64,000 bases of DNA from Seleniivibrio woodruffii. GTDB taxonomy: Bacteria > Chrysiogenota > Deferribacteres > Deferribacterales > Geovibrionaceae. This document shows positions 49,241 to 58,358 of this stretch, piece by piece (the stretch's first letter is position 1; each line of letters opens with the position of its first letter). The position numbers and the translations under genes are program-made. The stretch is from contig NZ_SMGG01000005.1 in assembly GCF_004339245.1 (NCBI RefSeq), positions 248,001 to 312,000 on the forward strand, given 5' to 3'. The notes under the pieces are model-generated. The model was given only the letters and a program-made list of their open reading frames with translations. It was not told where the DNA came from and did not search any database.

Positions 49241-49446
49241 TTATGCGATTGTTATTCGTCTAAAATCCTCTTCTCTTATCGTGTGGCTTATTGCCCGTTA
49301 ATCTCTGAATTTTACATCATATACAGCCGTGTGTCACATATTCAATGACATCCGCATCATGCGAAGGTTCAACCCCCTCTCCGCAGAGCCGCCGGAAACC
49401 GTATTTCTTTATCCTGCGACTTCTATAATGCTATTATTTTTTACAA

Positions 49447-49463
49447 CTGTATACAGTATACTT
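49447..49463 (-). promoter_or_regulatory. Palindromic operator-like site at the icd promoter (TCA motif)
   Basis: Minus strand AAGTATACTGTATACAG, containing the perfect palindrome CTGTATACAG and sharing GTATAC-N3-ATACA with the acnB and pyc sites. It directly follows the -10 box, a position that would block transcription when occupied. Confidence 0.6.
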
Positions 49464-49490
49464 TTATATATTTTACTCAGGTTTTGTCAA
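49463..49490 (-). promoter_or_regulatory. Sigma-70 promoter of icd
   Basis: Minus strand TTGACA, 16-base spacer, TATAAA. Predicted leader is about 225 bases long. The 560-base gap 49232-49792 otherwise has no gene; its part from 49491 to 49792 is AT-rich and featureless to me. Confidence 0.6.
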
Positions 49491-49792
49491 GTATTATTGC
49501 CCTTTCCTATGATAAAACATTATTTAGATTTCATTTTTCCCGCAACCACAATCTTTTGCAACCGGAAAAAAATACGGGGCGGAATATCGGCCTTTTTTTC
49601 CTCTGAAATGCCTGCCAAAAAAGAATTATAGGGGATATTGAATATCTCAATATCAAATTGAAATATTGTTACAAAACTGACGACAGGACGCTAACTTCGT
49701 TCTAAAATAGCGATATGACCATCTATTTTCAAACACCGTTCGTCTTAAATCGGACTTGAGACCATAAAAACATCATCGGTTCGAAATAGGGC

Positions 49793-50923
49793 TTATATGG
49801 CAGGCTTGAGATAGTTGAGATTAATTCTGTATTTGTCACCATCCTTAATTAGTAAATTTTGCGAAACAAGATAATTAAGATCATTCGCCACAGTCCTGTC
49901 AGACAACTTACCATAGATCACTTTAAAATATGATGTCACAAACAATTGCTCTTTAGAAAATTCAGACTCCCTTTCTATATCCAAAAGAACATTCAGTAGA
50001 TTAAACTGACGCTCTTTAAGCATCTTCTTCTTATATGCAAAATCCAGAAAATCCCTCATTGCAAATCTCTTTGCAAACTCGATAGCCTGCTCCTTACGCT
50101 CATAAAGAGCTGTTTTCATGATATTTAAACAGAACAATATAAACTGTGATGCATCATCTGCCTTATGAGAATTTGAAAAAGCGGCATAGTACTCATCAAC
50201 TTGCCTATAATAGTAATTAGACAACTCTTTCAAAAAGAACCCATAACCATTATTGGCAAGATAGAACCCCTCAAGAATCCTTGCCGTACGACCATTACCG
50301 TCACTAAAAGGATGTATTTTTGCAAAATAGTAATGCAGCAAGAACGCCTTAACAAAGACATGAATGTCACTCGGTAATTTTTGAAACCATTCGATAAAAG
50401 CAGACATCAACATTTTTATGTCATCAAAACACCTAGGCGGAACATAAATACCACCATGAGATTTGTCGCCAACCTTGACTTTTTCTTTTCGATAGTACCC
50501 CGGAAGGTTGTATTCATGCGGAATATCTTTGGTAATATATTGATGGAACAATTTGCACAAATCTTCTGTTATTAAAAAATCTTTGTTTTCCCAATTAACC
50601 AAAAACTCATAACAAGATTTCAGATTGAAAATTTCACGCTGATAAATATTAGTAATCTCGCCACCATTTAAAACCTCACCAACCTCTTCTTCCGTAAGTG
50701 GATTACCCTCTATAGCGGCTGTACTCATTATTGAACGGATTATCAACTCTTCATCAAGCCTGTAAGAAACAGGAAATACACGCAGATCCATCATGAAATC
50801 AGCAAGAGTCCGAACCTCTGCCACAAGCGGATCAATAACCAACCTGTCGTAATCGGCAGAAAAAACAAATTTTCCGGATTTATAAGTCATTATTTCCAAT
50901 TTATTTTCCATAAATTTTTCCAT
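49793..50923 (-). CDS. Fic-domain protein (probable AMPylator, autoinhibited class)
   Basis: 376 residues. The full Fic motif HPFSDGNGRTAR starts at His204, so the catalytic His and the phosphate-binding loop are intact. An inhibitory-helix motif STAAIEGN (residues 67-74, S/TxxxEG/N type) lies N-terminal to it, the arrangement in which the Glu blocks ATP until released. The C-terminus (about 280-376) looks like a winged helix (QLFVTSYFKVIYGKLSDRTVANDLNYLVSQNLL), as in Fic/DOC proteins with DNA-binding tails. The gene is clearly more AT-rich than its neighbours and splits acnB from icd, which suggests recent acquisition. Start may be 50923 or the ATG at 50911. The target is unknown. Confidence 0.88.
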   Translation of the reverse strand: MEKFMENKLEIMTYKSGKFVFSADYDRLVIDPLVAEVRTLADFMMDLRVFPVSYRLDEELIIRSIMSTAAIEGNPLTEEEVGEVLNGGEITNIYQREIFNLKSCYEFLVNWENKDFLITEDLCKLFHQYITKDIPHEYNLPGYYRKEKVKVGDKSHGGIYVPPRCFDDIKMLMSAFIEWFQKLPSDIHVFVKAFLLHYYFAKIHPFSDGNGRTARILEGFYLANNGYGFFLKELSNYYYRQVDEYYAAFSNSHKADDASQFILFCLNIMKTALYERKEQAIEFAKRFAMRDFLDFAYKKKMLKERQFNLLNVLLDIERESEFSKEQLFVTSYFKVIYGKLSDRTVANDLNYLVSQNLLIKDGDKYRINLNYLKPAI

Positions 50924-51057
50924 ACTTTTTTCTTTAAAAATAAAGCTTTATATAAAGCATGTCAATATTTCTTTCCATATTATTTTCCGAAATACCTACA
51001 AACAATCCGATCTCTCAACCCCTAACTCTTAATCTCAAGCCGAAGTGTCTAATACTG

Positions 51058-51089
51058 ACAGAGATTCTTCGTTTCACTCAGAATGAAGA
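51058..51089. repeat. REP-like repeat, family B copy 3 (partial)
   Basis: ACAGAGATTCTTCG followed by TCACTCAGAATGA, half of the family B hairpin, downstream of acnB. Confidence 0.5.
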
Positions 51090-51105
51090 ATACGAACACC
51101 AAACC

Positions 51106-51138
51106 AAAAAAAGCCCGCCGTTTGACGGGCGGGCTTTT
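51106..51138 (-). terminator. Rho-independent terminator after acnB
   Basis: GCCCGCC / GGCGGGC stem with an eight-base loop and seven T on the minus strand, 27 bases past the acnB stop. Confidence 0.87.
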
Positions 51139-51160
51139 ACTATCTGAAGGTTATCGAACC

Positions 51161-53716
51161 TTAGAACGCTACTGATTCAACATATGAAAGTTCAAAGTCG
51201 CCCATTTTGTCGAACTCAAGATATCTGTATATCTCGGAAGCCTTGGGAGCAACCTTGGTGCTCATATATTCGAAGTATTTCTCAACAGAGGGAATTTCGC
51301 CCAACATACCAGCAATGGCCGTGAGCTCGGCGGAACCGAGGAACACGTTTGAACCGTCGCCGATCCTGTCGGGGAAGTTACGGGTTGAGGTTGAAAGCAC
51401 TGTCGAGCCGGGAACAACACGTCCCTGGTTACCCATGCAGAGTGAACAGCCGGGAACTTCCAGTCTTGCGCCCACAGCGGAGAAGATGCTGTAGTATCCT
51501 TCCTCTTTAAGAACCATTTCGTCCATCAGAGTGGGAGGAGTCAGCCACAGGCGTGTTTTTGAGTAGGGAGCACCTTCCCATATTTTGCCTGCCGCACGGA
51601 AGTGACCGATGTTTGTCATGCATGAACCGATGAAGGTCTCGTCTATCTTGGTTCCTGCAACTTCGGAAAGGAGTTTGACATCGTCGGGGTCGTTGGGGCA
51701 TGCAAGGATGGGTTCCTTGATGTCCGCAAGGTCGATCTCGATGACAGCCGCATATTCAGCGTTGGCATCTCTTTCCAGAAGAACGGGTTTTTTCAGCCAT
51801 GCCTCGCAGTCGTCGATACGCTTCTGCAGAGTGTTGGCATCCTGATAGCCGGCCTTTATCATCTTTTTCATCAGAGCTATGTTTGACTTGATGTAAGCCG
51901 CAACAGAGGCCTCTGAAAGTTTTATAGTACCGCCTGCGGCAGAACGCTCTGCAGTTGCATCGGTAAGCTCGAACGCCTGCTCAACGGTAAGATCGGGAAG
52001 ACCTTCCATCTCAAGGATGCGGCCGTTGAACACGTTCACTTTATTCTTTTTGGGAACTGTAAGCAGTCCCTGTTTGATAGCCCAGTAGGGGATGGCGTTC
52101 ACAACGTCTCTGAGTGTGATGCCGGGGTTCAGTTTACCCTTGAACTTAACAAGGACTGATTCCGGAACATCCAGAGGCATGAAGCCCAGAGCGCCAGCGA
52201 AAGCGACCAGACCTGAACCTGCGGGCAGAGAAAGACCCATGGGGAATCTGGTGTGCGAGTCGCCACCTGTTCCCAGTGTGTCGGGGAGCAGGAGTCTGTT
52301 CAGCCATGAGTGGATAACGCCGTCGCCGGGGCGGAGGGCAACACCCTTTCTGGCTGAAACGAAATCGGGAAGGGATTTATGCATTTTAACGTCTGCCGCC
52401 TTGGGGTAAGCCGCAGTGTGGCAGAACGACTGCATGAACATGGGAGAGAGGAACTCAAGACAGGCAAGCTCTTTTATCTCGTCTCTTGTCATGGGGCCTG
52501 TGGTGTCCTGAGAACCGACAGTTGTCATTAAGGGTTCGCAAGCCGCACCGGGAAGAACGCCGGGAAGGCCACAGGCCTTGCCGATTATCTTCTGAGCCAG
52601 AGTGTATCCCTGACCGGGTTTCGCAACGGGGTTCTCGGCAATTGTGAACACTGTGGACTCGCCAAGACCGAGAGCCGCTCTTGCCTTAGCAGTAAGCTGA
52701 CGGCCGATGATGAGGTTAAGACGTCCGCCCGCTCTGTACTCGTCTTTCAGAGTTGCGGGTTTGATTGCGAAAGTTGAGAGCACTTTGCCTGATTCGTCTT
52801 TTATTTCGCCTTTTTCAGTGTTTATAACAACCACGTCGCCGGTGTTGAGGGAGTCAACGTTGCATGCGATGGGCAGACCGCCGGAGTCCTGAGTTGTGTT
52901 GAAGAAGATGGGAGCGATAACGTTACCTATGATGGTTCCGCCATTCTTTTTGTTGGGAACAAACGGGATATCGGAACCGATTCTCCACATTACTGAGTTG
53001 CAGGCGGATTTTCTGGAAGAACCCGTACCCACAACGTCGCCCACAAAAGCAACTTCAAAGCCTTCAGCTTTGAACTGCTCCATCAGCGCATTGCCTTCGG
53101 GGAATCTTGTTTCGCCCATTGCAAGTGCGTGAAGAGGTATATCGGGGCGGCTCCATGCGTGTTTGGCGGGTGAGAAGTCGTCAGTGTTTATCTCGCCTGC
53201 CACTTTATAGATCTTAACTTTGTATTCTTTGCGAAGTTCGGGTCTGGATGTGAACCACTCGGCATCAGCCCATGCCTTAAGAACGGCCATAGCGTTTGCG
53301 TTGGATTTTGAAAGAGCCACAACCTCATCGAATGCGCCGTAAACAAGAATTGTCTTTTTAAGGGCTTCAGCGGCGTCGGCACCCAGTTCGGCATCCGTCA
53401 GCAGATCAACAAGGGGCTTAACGTTGTATCCGCCGAGCATTGTGCCCAGAAGGAATACTGCTCTTTTTTTATCGATAAGGGGGGATTTTGTTTCGCCTTT
53501 GGCAACTTTTGCAAGCCAGTTCGCCTTAACTTCCGATGCAGGGTCAACACCGGGGGCGACTCTGTTTTCAATAAGGTCTACGAGTTCTTTTGTGGCAGAG
53601 GGCTGCTCGAGGAGCTTGCAGACTTCCGCAGTAAATTCGGGTGTCAAAGGCAGAGCGGGAATTCCCTGTTTTGCCCTGTCTTCAACCTGTTTCAGGTAAT
53701 CCTGCATCATTGACAT
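51161..53716 (-). CDS. acnB: Aconitate hydratase B (2-methylisocitrate dehydratase-capable family)
   Basis: About 851 residues from the ATG at 53716, which has AGGAGA six bases upstream (nearby in-frame ATGs at 53722 and 53710 are possible). AcnB order: N-terminal HEAT-like domain (PALPLTPEFTAEVCKLLEQP), swivel domain (INTDDFSPAKHAWSRPDIPLHALAMG), then the catalytic core with cluster ligands in FIGSCMTNIGHFRAAG and GCSLCMGNQGRV, and GGDSHTRFPMG. It isomerises citrate and isocitrate with a [4Fe-4S] cluster. Promoter and operator-like site lie just upstream. Confidence 0.96.
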   Translation of the reverse strand: MSMMQDYLKQVEDRAKQGIPALPLTPEFTAEVCKLLEQPSATKELVDLIENRVAPGVDPASEVKANWLAKVAKGETKSPLIDKKRAVFLLGTMLGGYNVKPLVDLLTDAELGADAAEALKKTILVYGAFDEVVALSKSNANAMAVLKAWADAEWFTSRPELRKEYKVKIYKVAGEINTDDFSPAKHAWSRPDIPLHALAMGETRFPEGNALMEQFKAEGFEVAFVGDVVGTGSSRKSACNSVMWRIGSDIPFVPNKKNGGTIIGNVIAPIFFNTTQDSGGLPIACNVDSLNTGDVVVINTEKGEIKDESGKVLSTFAIKPATLKDEYRAGGRLNLIIGRQLTAKARAALGLGESTVFTIAENPVAKPGQGYTLAQKIIGKACGLPGVLPGAACEPLMTTVGSQDTTGPMTRDEIKELACLEFLSPMFMQSFCHTAAYPKAADVKMHKSLPDFVSARKGVALRPGDGVIHSWLNRLLLPDTLGTGGDSHTRFPMGLSLPAGSGLVAFAGALGFMPLDVPESVLVKFKGKLNPGITLRDVVNAIPYWAIKQGLLTVPKKNKVNVFNGRILEMEGLPDLTVEQAFELTDATAERSAAGGTIKLSEASVAAYIKSNIALMKKMIKAGYQDANTLQKRIDDCEAWLKKPVLLERDANAEYAAVIEIDLADIKEPILACPNDPDDVKLLSEVAGTKIDETFIGSCMTNIGHFRAAGKIWEGAPYSKTRLWLTPPTLMDEMVLKEEGYYSIFSAVGARLEVPGCSLCMGNQGRVVPGSTVLSTSTRNFPDRIGDGSNVFLGSAELTAIAGMLGEIPSVEKYFEYMSTKVAPKASEIYRYLEFDKMGDFELSYVESVAF

Positions 53717-53767
53717 AGACATTCTCCTGTATTTAAGGACGCAATACGGCCTTTCGTTTGTATCAGA

Positions 53768-53784
53768 TTGTATTCTGTATACAA
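53768..53784 (-). promoter_or_regulatory. Palindromic operator-like site overlapping the acnB -10 box (TCA motif)
   Basis: Minus strand TTGTATACAGAATACAA, a perfect 6-5-6 inverted repeat (TTGTAT/ATACAA). Similar sites are at icd and pyc. Its overlap with the -10 box points to repression. Confidence 0.65.
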
Positions 53785-53804
53785 TTTTCCTTTTCATTTG
53801 TCAA
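53776..53804 (-). promoter_or_regulatory. Sigma-70 promoter of acnB
   Basis: Minus strand TTGACA, 17-base spacer, TATACA. Leader of about 55 bases. The rest of the gap up to 54042 is AT-rich and shows no gene or clear signal. Confidence 0.65.
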
Positions 53805-54042
53805 AATGTTTTAGAACATTTTTCTAGTGATTTCAGATTTGACTTAAAAGACAACGAAGGACACCGCAAGCAAACACCCAAAAAGCCTATCCAGAGCCTG
53901 TTTCAATAAACCATGCGGTTTTAAACACCATTACCATTATCGAAACAAGTGCTAAAAATTCAGAACACTGACTCAAAATGACGCAAAGAGAGCGGGAAGT
54001 TAAATAGTATGAATGGTTTCAAAATTGGTTAAAGAAACTTAA

Positions 54043-54678
54043 TCAGCGCAGAAATGCAACGGCACGGATCGGCGAACCGTCACCCTGACGGATTTTCAGC
54101 GGAAAGATACCTATGTCGAAATCTTTCCCCGACAGCCTTTCCAGCCCTTTCAGGTTTTCGGCAACGAAAAGTTCGGCATTAAAAAGGACTTTGTGGATGT
54201 CCAGAGTGAAGCAGTCAACACTGTCCATAGAAATAACGTCCACGGCGATGCCCTTCACGCCTGTGGAGATAAGGAAACGGGCGGCATCTTCATTCATAAC
54301 GGGAAAATCGGCGAAATACTGTTCTTCGCCCCAGAATCTGTCCCAACCGGTCCAGAAAACGGCAATTTTTGCTGATCTCAGCTCTGTTTCATAGGGTTTC
54401 AGGTGTTCGGGAGTGATATTGCCCTTCACATTTCTGAGGTCGATAAGACATCCTTTTCCGCAGAGGTCGTTTATATCGATTTCCGAAAGGGTTCTTCTGC
54501 CCGCAACGATATGCGCAGGTGCATCCATATGGGTTCCGGTGTGGGATACCATGGTGATGAGCTTTTCGGCGAAACCATGCTCCTCTATTGTGTTTGCCTG
54601 TTTCAGGCTGGGTGCCTCCGTTCCGGGATAAACGGGCATTCCGTCTGTGATTTCATGTGTAAGGTCAAGTATTTCCAT
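54043..54678 (-). CDS. Cyclase-family (kynurenine formamidase-like) metal-dependent hydrolase
   Basis: 211 residues with the family signature SHTGTHMDAPAH (metal-binding HxGTHxDxPxH) near residues 45-56, an N-terminal DLTHEITDGMPVYPGTEAP block and a C-terminal LKGLERLSGKDFDIGIFPLKI block. Members include kynurenine formamidase (KynB), isatin hydrolase and polyketide-cyclase-like hydrolases; the substrate cannot be set here. It is a single gene between acnB and fumC with no other tryptophan-degradation gene nearby. Confidence 0.85.
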   Translation of the reverse strand: MEILDLTHEITDGMPVYPGTEAPSLKQANTIEEHGFAEKLITMVSHTGTHMDAPAHIVAGRRTLSEIDINDLCGKGCLIDLRNVKGNITPEHLKPYETELRSAKIAVFWTGWDRFWGEEQYFADFPVMNEDAARFLISTGVKGIAVDVISMDSVDCFTLDIHKVLFNAELFVAENLKGLERLSGKDFDIGIFPLKIRQGDGSPIRAVAFLR

Positions 54679-54720
54679 AGGCGGGTTTTAGGCTGAATAT
54701 GAAGGAAAGTCAAGGGGAGA

Positions 54721-54763
54721 ATGAGATGTCGTCACTCTTCGGCTTTGCTTCAGAGTGACGGAA
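54721..54763. repeat. REP-like hairpin, family B copy 4
   Basis: GTCGTCACTCTTCGGC followed by TTTGCTTCAGAGTGACGG, a short palindrome downstream of fumC. The 317-base gap between the cyclase gene and fumC is filled by this, a family C repeat and dispersed-element copy A5; no gene is seen. Confidence 0.5.
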
Positions 54764-54767
54764 AAGA

Positions 54768-54865
54768 AGCCGTCTCTGCGAGCTCTGGCGAAGCAGTCTT
54801 CTAAGCACAATAAACTTGGAAGATCGCTTCGTCACGTTGTTCCTCGCAAAGACAACAAAGGGTTC
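54768..54865. repeat. REP-like inverted repeat, family C copy 2
   Basis: CGTCTCTGCGAGCTCTGGCG ... AAGCAGTCTTC paired with GAAGATCGCTTCGTCACG ... CTCGCAAAGACAA. Related to 6628-6716. Confidence 0.6.
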
Positions 54866-54871
54866 CCTAGC

Positions 54872-54992
54872 TTACTGTTTAGAAGCGAGCAGTTCAAGGC
54901 GGAGTGTAAAAAATCTCTTGAAGTGTACGCATGTTGTACATGAGAGAGATTTTTTACGCTCCAACGATGAAATGCGAAGTTTATAAGCAGTA
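54872..54992. repeat. Dispersed palindromic element, copy A5
   Basis: Ends TTACTGTTTAGAAGC and GTTTATAAGCAGTAA are near inverted repeats; left module GCGAGCAGTTCAAGGCGGAG, core arms GTAAAAAATCTCT / AGAGATTTTTTAC around GTGTAC..TGTACAT, right module CTCCAACGATGAAATGCGAA. It ends three bases before the fumC stop codon. Confidence 0.8.
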
Positions 54993-54995
54993 ATT

Positions 54996-56384
54996 TTACT
55001 TAGGTCCGGTCATGTTCTCCGGCACAACATATTCATCAAACTGCTCCTCCGTCAGATACCCCAGCTTAACAGCCGTCTCTTTCAGAGTGGACTTTTCGGC
55101 GTGGGCGGTCTTGGCTATCTTGGCCGCCTTGTCGTATCCGATGTAGGGATTAAGCGCCGTCACCAGCATCAGCGAATTTTTCAGGTTGAAGTCAATTTTG
55201 TCCCTGTTGGCCTTTATGCCCACAGCACAATGCTCGTTGAAAGAAAGCATTGCATCCGACAGCAGCTTTGCCGACTGGAGGAAGTTATATATTATGACGG
55301 GTTTGAACACGTTCAACTCGAAATTGCCCTGACTGGCGGCAAAACCGATGGCAGCATCATTGCCGAACACCTGGCAGGCAACCATTGTGACTGCTTCGGA
55401 CTGGGTAGGGTTCACCTTTCCGGGCATGATTGAGCTGCCGGGTTCGTTTTCGGGGATCTCAAGCTCCCCTATTCCGCATCTGGGGCCGGAGGCCAGCCAG
55501 CGGATGTCGTTTGCAATCTTCATAAGGTTGGCGGCCAGCGCCTTCATAGCTCCGCTGACACCCGTAAGGGCATCATGGGAGGTAAGCGCCTGAAACTTGT
55601 TCGAGGCCGACTTGAACCTCTTTCCTGTGAACTTGGAAATCTCCTCCGCCGCCATTACAGCCAGCTTGGGATGAGCGTTAAGCCCAGTTCCCACTGCCGT
55701 GCCGCCTATGGCAAGCTCACGGACGTGCTCCAGAGATTCGGTTATCTGGCGTGTATTCGTATCCAGCATTGCGACGTAGCCTGAGAACTCCTGTCCCAGC
55801 GTCAGCGGTGTTGCATCCTGAAGATGTGTCCTGCCTATCTTGACTATCCCCGCAAACTCGTCGGACTTTGCCTGAAGAGTATCCCTCAGAACAGCGATGG
55901 CCGGCAGCAGATCGTCCTCAACTGCAATAACGGCGGCGATGTGCATTGCTGTCGGAAAGGTGTCGTTTGAGCTTTGGGACATGTTCACATGATCATTGGG
56001 GTGGATGAGCCTGTCCGTGCGGAAGTCGCCTCCGAGGATTTCAGTGGCTCGGTTGGCTATAACTTCGTTTAAATTCATATTGGTCTGGGTTCCGCTCCCC
56101 GTCTGCCAGACGGAAAGGGGAAACTGGCCTTCCAGTTTTCCGGCTCTTATTTCGTCACAAGCCTTTGCTATAGCTTCACATTTCTGTTCGTCAAGCTTAC
56201 CCAGACGGTTGTTGACAACAGCCAGTGATCGTTTCAGCACTGCGAACGCATCTATGAGGTTGGCGGGCATTTTTTCCCAGCCTATTTTGAAATTCTCAAG
56301 GCTTCTCTGGGTCTGTGCCGCCCAGTAAACATCTATCGGCACATTGATTTCGCCCATTGTGTCCTTTTCTTTCCTGTACTGCAT
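54996..56384 (-). CDS. fumC: Fumarate hydratase class II
   Basis: 462 residues from the ATG at 56384 ([18 protein letters not shown]); an in-frame upstream ATG at 56441 is less likely. Superfamily signature [34 protein letters not shown], and [21 protein letters not shown] are present. This oxygen-stable, iron-free fumarase interconverts fumarate and malate. It is transcribed away from the class I fumarase genes that start 191 bases away, so the two fumarases share a divergent promoter region. Confidence 0.96.
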   Translation of the reverse strand: MQYRKEKDTMGEINVPIDVYWAAQTQRSLENFKIGWEKMPANLIDAFAVLKRSLAVVNNRLGKLDEQKCEAIAKACDEIRAGKLEGQFPLSVWQTGSGTQTNMNLNEVIANRATEILGGDFRTDRLIHPNDHVNMSQSSNDTFPTAMHIAAVIAVEDDLLPAIAVLRDTLQAKSDEFAGIVKIGRTHLQDATPLTLGQEFSGYVAMLDTNTRQITESLEHVRELAIGGTAVGTGLNAHPKLAVMAAEEISKFTGKRFKSASNKFQALTSHDALTGVSGAMKALAANLMKIANDIRWLASGPRCGIGELEIPENEPGSSIMPGKVNPTQSEAVTMVACQVFGNDAAIGFAASQGNFELNVFKPVIIYNFLQSAKLLSDAMLSFNEHCAVGIKANRDKIDFNLKNSLMLVTALNPYIGYDKAAKIAKTAHAEKSTLKETAVKLGYLTEEQFDEYVVPENMTGPK

Positions 56385-56528
56385 AAAAACCCCCGAACTG
56401 ATTATATGATTAATTATACCCTTTGTGCCTTTTTTATCCATAGAAATACTTTCCGGCGGAATTATAAAACTCCGTTCATTAATTACCCTTGTTTTTTAAC
56501 CGTCTTTTGAGTAATAATATCGGGTATT

Positions 56529-56557
56529 TTGGTTAACTTTTAGGCAAAACCTATAAT
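56529..56557 (+). promoter_or_regulatory. Sigma-70 promoter of the class I fumarase operon
   Basis: TTGGTT, 17-base spacer, perfect TATAAT, 18 bases before the ATG at 56576. Confidence 0.55.
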
Positions 56558-56575
56558 ATCTATTGCGAGGTGGCT

Positions 56576-57442
56576 ATGGAACTCAAAAACGCAATGCTTG
56601 AGCTGATCCGCAGAGCATCCACCGACCTTTCCCCCGACGTGGAAGCGGCACTCGTACAGGCATACGACAGAGAGGACGACGGCACTCCCGCCAAGAACGT
56701 TTTCGGAACTATCATTGAAAACGTAAAACTGGCCAGAGATGCATCAACACCCGTCTGTCAGGACACGGGTTCGGTTATTATGTACATCGATTTTCCCGTG
56801 GGACACTCCGAAAAAGTCTACAGAGAAGCGGCAGAGGCCGCAGCTATGGAAGCGACAAAGCTTCAGTATCTGCGCCCCAACGCAGTTGACCCCATCACAG
56901 GCAAAAACTCCGGAAACAACGTCGGCGTGAACGCCCCCTACCTCCACTTCCATCAGTGGGACAAGGACGAGGTCAGAGTCCGTCTGATGCTGAAAGGCGG
57001 CGGTTCCGAGAATGTCGGCGCACAGTATAAACTGCCCGACACAACCCTTAAGGCCGGACGTGACCTTAAAGGTGTCAAAAAAGTTGTCATTGATGCCGTT
57101 AACAAGGCTCAGGGACAGGGATGCGCACCCGGGATCATCGGCGTCGGAATCGGCGGCGACAGAGTGACCTCCTATGCGCTTTCAAAAGAGCAGTTCTTCC
57201 GCAAACTGGGCGAACCCAGCTCAAACCCCGATCTTGCCGCTCTGGAAAAAGAGCTTTATGAAGACCTTAACAAACTCGGCATAGGCCCCATGGGCTTCGG
57301 CGGAAAAACAACCTGCCTCGGCGTAAACATCGCCGCACAGCACAGACACCCCGCAACCTTCTATGTTGCAATCTCCTACACCTGCTGGGTTTACAGAAGA
57401 AAACAAATGATCATCAAAGGAAGCGAGGTGACCTATGATTAA
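56576..57442 (+). CDS. Fumarate hydratase class I, alpha subunit (4Fe-4S)
   Basis: 288 residues from the ATG at 56576, preceded by GCGAGG. It corresponds to the N-terminal part of single-chain class I fumarase: STPVCQDTGSVIMYIDFP (first cluster Cys), RPNAVDPITGKNSGNNVGVNAP, APGIIGVGIGGDR, and FGGKTTCLGVNIAAQHRHPATFYVA. Two-subunit class I hydratases also include L-tartrate dehydratase, which cannot be fully excluded, but the TCA context favours fumarase. It overlaps the beta-subunit gene by eight bases. Confidence 0.9.
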   Translation: MELKNAMLELIRRASTDLSPDVEAALVQAYDREDDGTPAKNVFGTIIENVKLARDASTPVCQDTGSVIMYIDFPVGHSEKVYREAAEAAAMEATKLQYLRPNAVDPITGKNSGNNVGVNAPYLHFHQWDKDEVRVRLMLKGGGSENVGAQYKLPDTTLKAGRDLKGVKKVVIDAVNKAQGQGCAPGIIGVGIGGDRVTSYALSKEQFFRKLGEPSSNPDLAALEKELYEDLNKLGIGPMGFGGKTTCLGVNIAAQHRHPATFYVAISYTCWVYRRKQMIIKGSEVTYD

Positions 57443-58019
57443 GCTCACAACACCCATTTCTGAAGAGACCGCAAGATCTCTGAAAGTGGGCGATGAGGTT
57501 CTTCTCACTGGAACCATAGTCACCGCCAGAGACGCAGCCCACAAGCTGATGGTTGAAGAAAAGCCGGATTTCCCCCGTCCCTATATGAAGGACGGAGTCA
57601 TATATCACTGCGGCCCCGTTGTTAAAAAACACGAAGACGGTTCATACAGCTTCGTAGCCGCAGGCCCCACAACATCCACCCGTGAAGAGCCTTATCAGGC
57701 TGCGGTTTGCGAGGAGTATTCTGTCAGAGCCGTCATAGGCAAAGGCGGAATGGGTCCCAAAACGCTGGAGGGTCTCCAGAAGGTGGGCGCAGTGTACCTG
57801 CACGCCGTGGGCGGAGCCGGAACACTGATAGCCAAGAGATGCACAAAAGTGGAAACCGTTTTCAAACTTGAAGAATTCGGAACACCCGAGGCGTTCTGGG
57901 TAATTCAGGTCGAGGATTTCCCCTGTGTTGTCACAATGGACAGCCACGGAAACTCACTGCACAAAGAGATAGCGGCTAAATCTGATGAGGTCGCTAAGGA
58001 ACTTATGGGTCTGAAATAA
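57435..58019 (+). CDS. Fumarate hydratase class I, beta subunit
   Basis: 194 residues matching the C-terminal part of class I fumarase: VLLTGTIVTARDAAHKL, YHCGPVVKK, FVAAGPTTSTREEPYQ, GKGGMGPKTLEGLQKVGAVYLHAVGGAGTLIAK, and FWVIQVEDFPCVVTMDSHGNSLH. It supplies substrate-binding residues and completes the active site with the alpha subunit. A terminator follows seven bases after the stop. Confidence 0.9.
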   Translation: MIKLTTPISEETARSLKVGDEVLLTGTIVTARDAAHKLMVEEKPDFPRPYMKDGVIYHCGPVVKKHEDGSYSFVAAGPTTSTREEPYQAAVCEEYSVRAVIGKGGMGPKTLEGLQKVGAVYLHAVGGAGTLIAKRCTKVETVFKLEEFGTPEAFWVIQVEDFPCVVTMDSHGNSLHKEIAAKSDEVAKELMGLK

Positions 58020-58025
58020 CCTCTG

Positions 58026-58058
58026 AAGCCCGCCCCTCAAAAGGCGGGCTTTTTTTTT
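58026..58058 (+). terminator. Rho-independent terminator after the class I fumarase operon
   Basis: AGCCCGCC / GGCGGGCT stem, eight-base loop and nine T. Confidence 0.92.
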
Positions 58059-58358
58059 GCACAGATTCTCAACATTTTTTCATCATATATCCCCTACCTA
58101 TTATCAGAGGTAAAATATTTTTAATTAAGCTGATTAGCAGACATATCTCTGTGAATATCAGCTAATTGCGATATTCCCGCTATTATTGAATTGTTAACAA
58201 AAGCCCCTCAGAGGACTATCAAAAATGGTAGGTCGTGGCAATATTTCCTGATTTATTAATACTTTCCAAGACAAAAGACAACTTTATTATTTATAAAAAC
58301 TATGATATACATCCCGTGATAGTAAAATATCTTATTAACAATTCAACTGTTGAGGTAA
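58059..58358 (+). other. AT-rich region before the Lap-type cluster, probable regulatory region
   Basis: About 300 bases without a gene. It is clearly more AT-rich than the flanking genes. I looked for a c-di-GMP (GEMM) riboswitch and for a sigma-54 promoter and found no convincing match. The ribosome site GAGG lies just before the first ATG at 58359/58362. Confidence 0.4.

Noticed and set aside
49793-50923. Fic as part of a toxin-antitoxin pair
   Set aside because: No small antitoxin gene is adjacent; the inhibitory motif is within the protein itself.
58059-58358. c-di-GMP (GEMM) riboswitch before the Lap-type operon
   Set aside because: The region contains TGGTAGGTCGTGGC but not the conserved GEMM tetraloop/receptor sequence or the GGCAAA core; too weak to claim.
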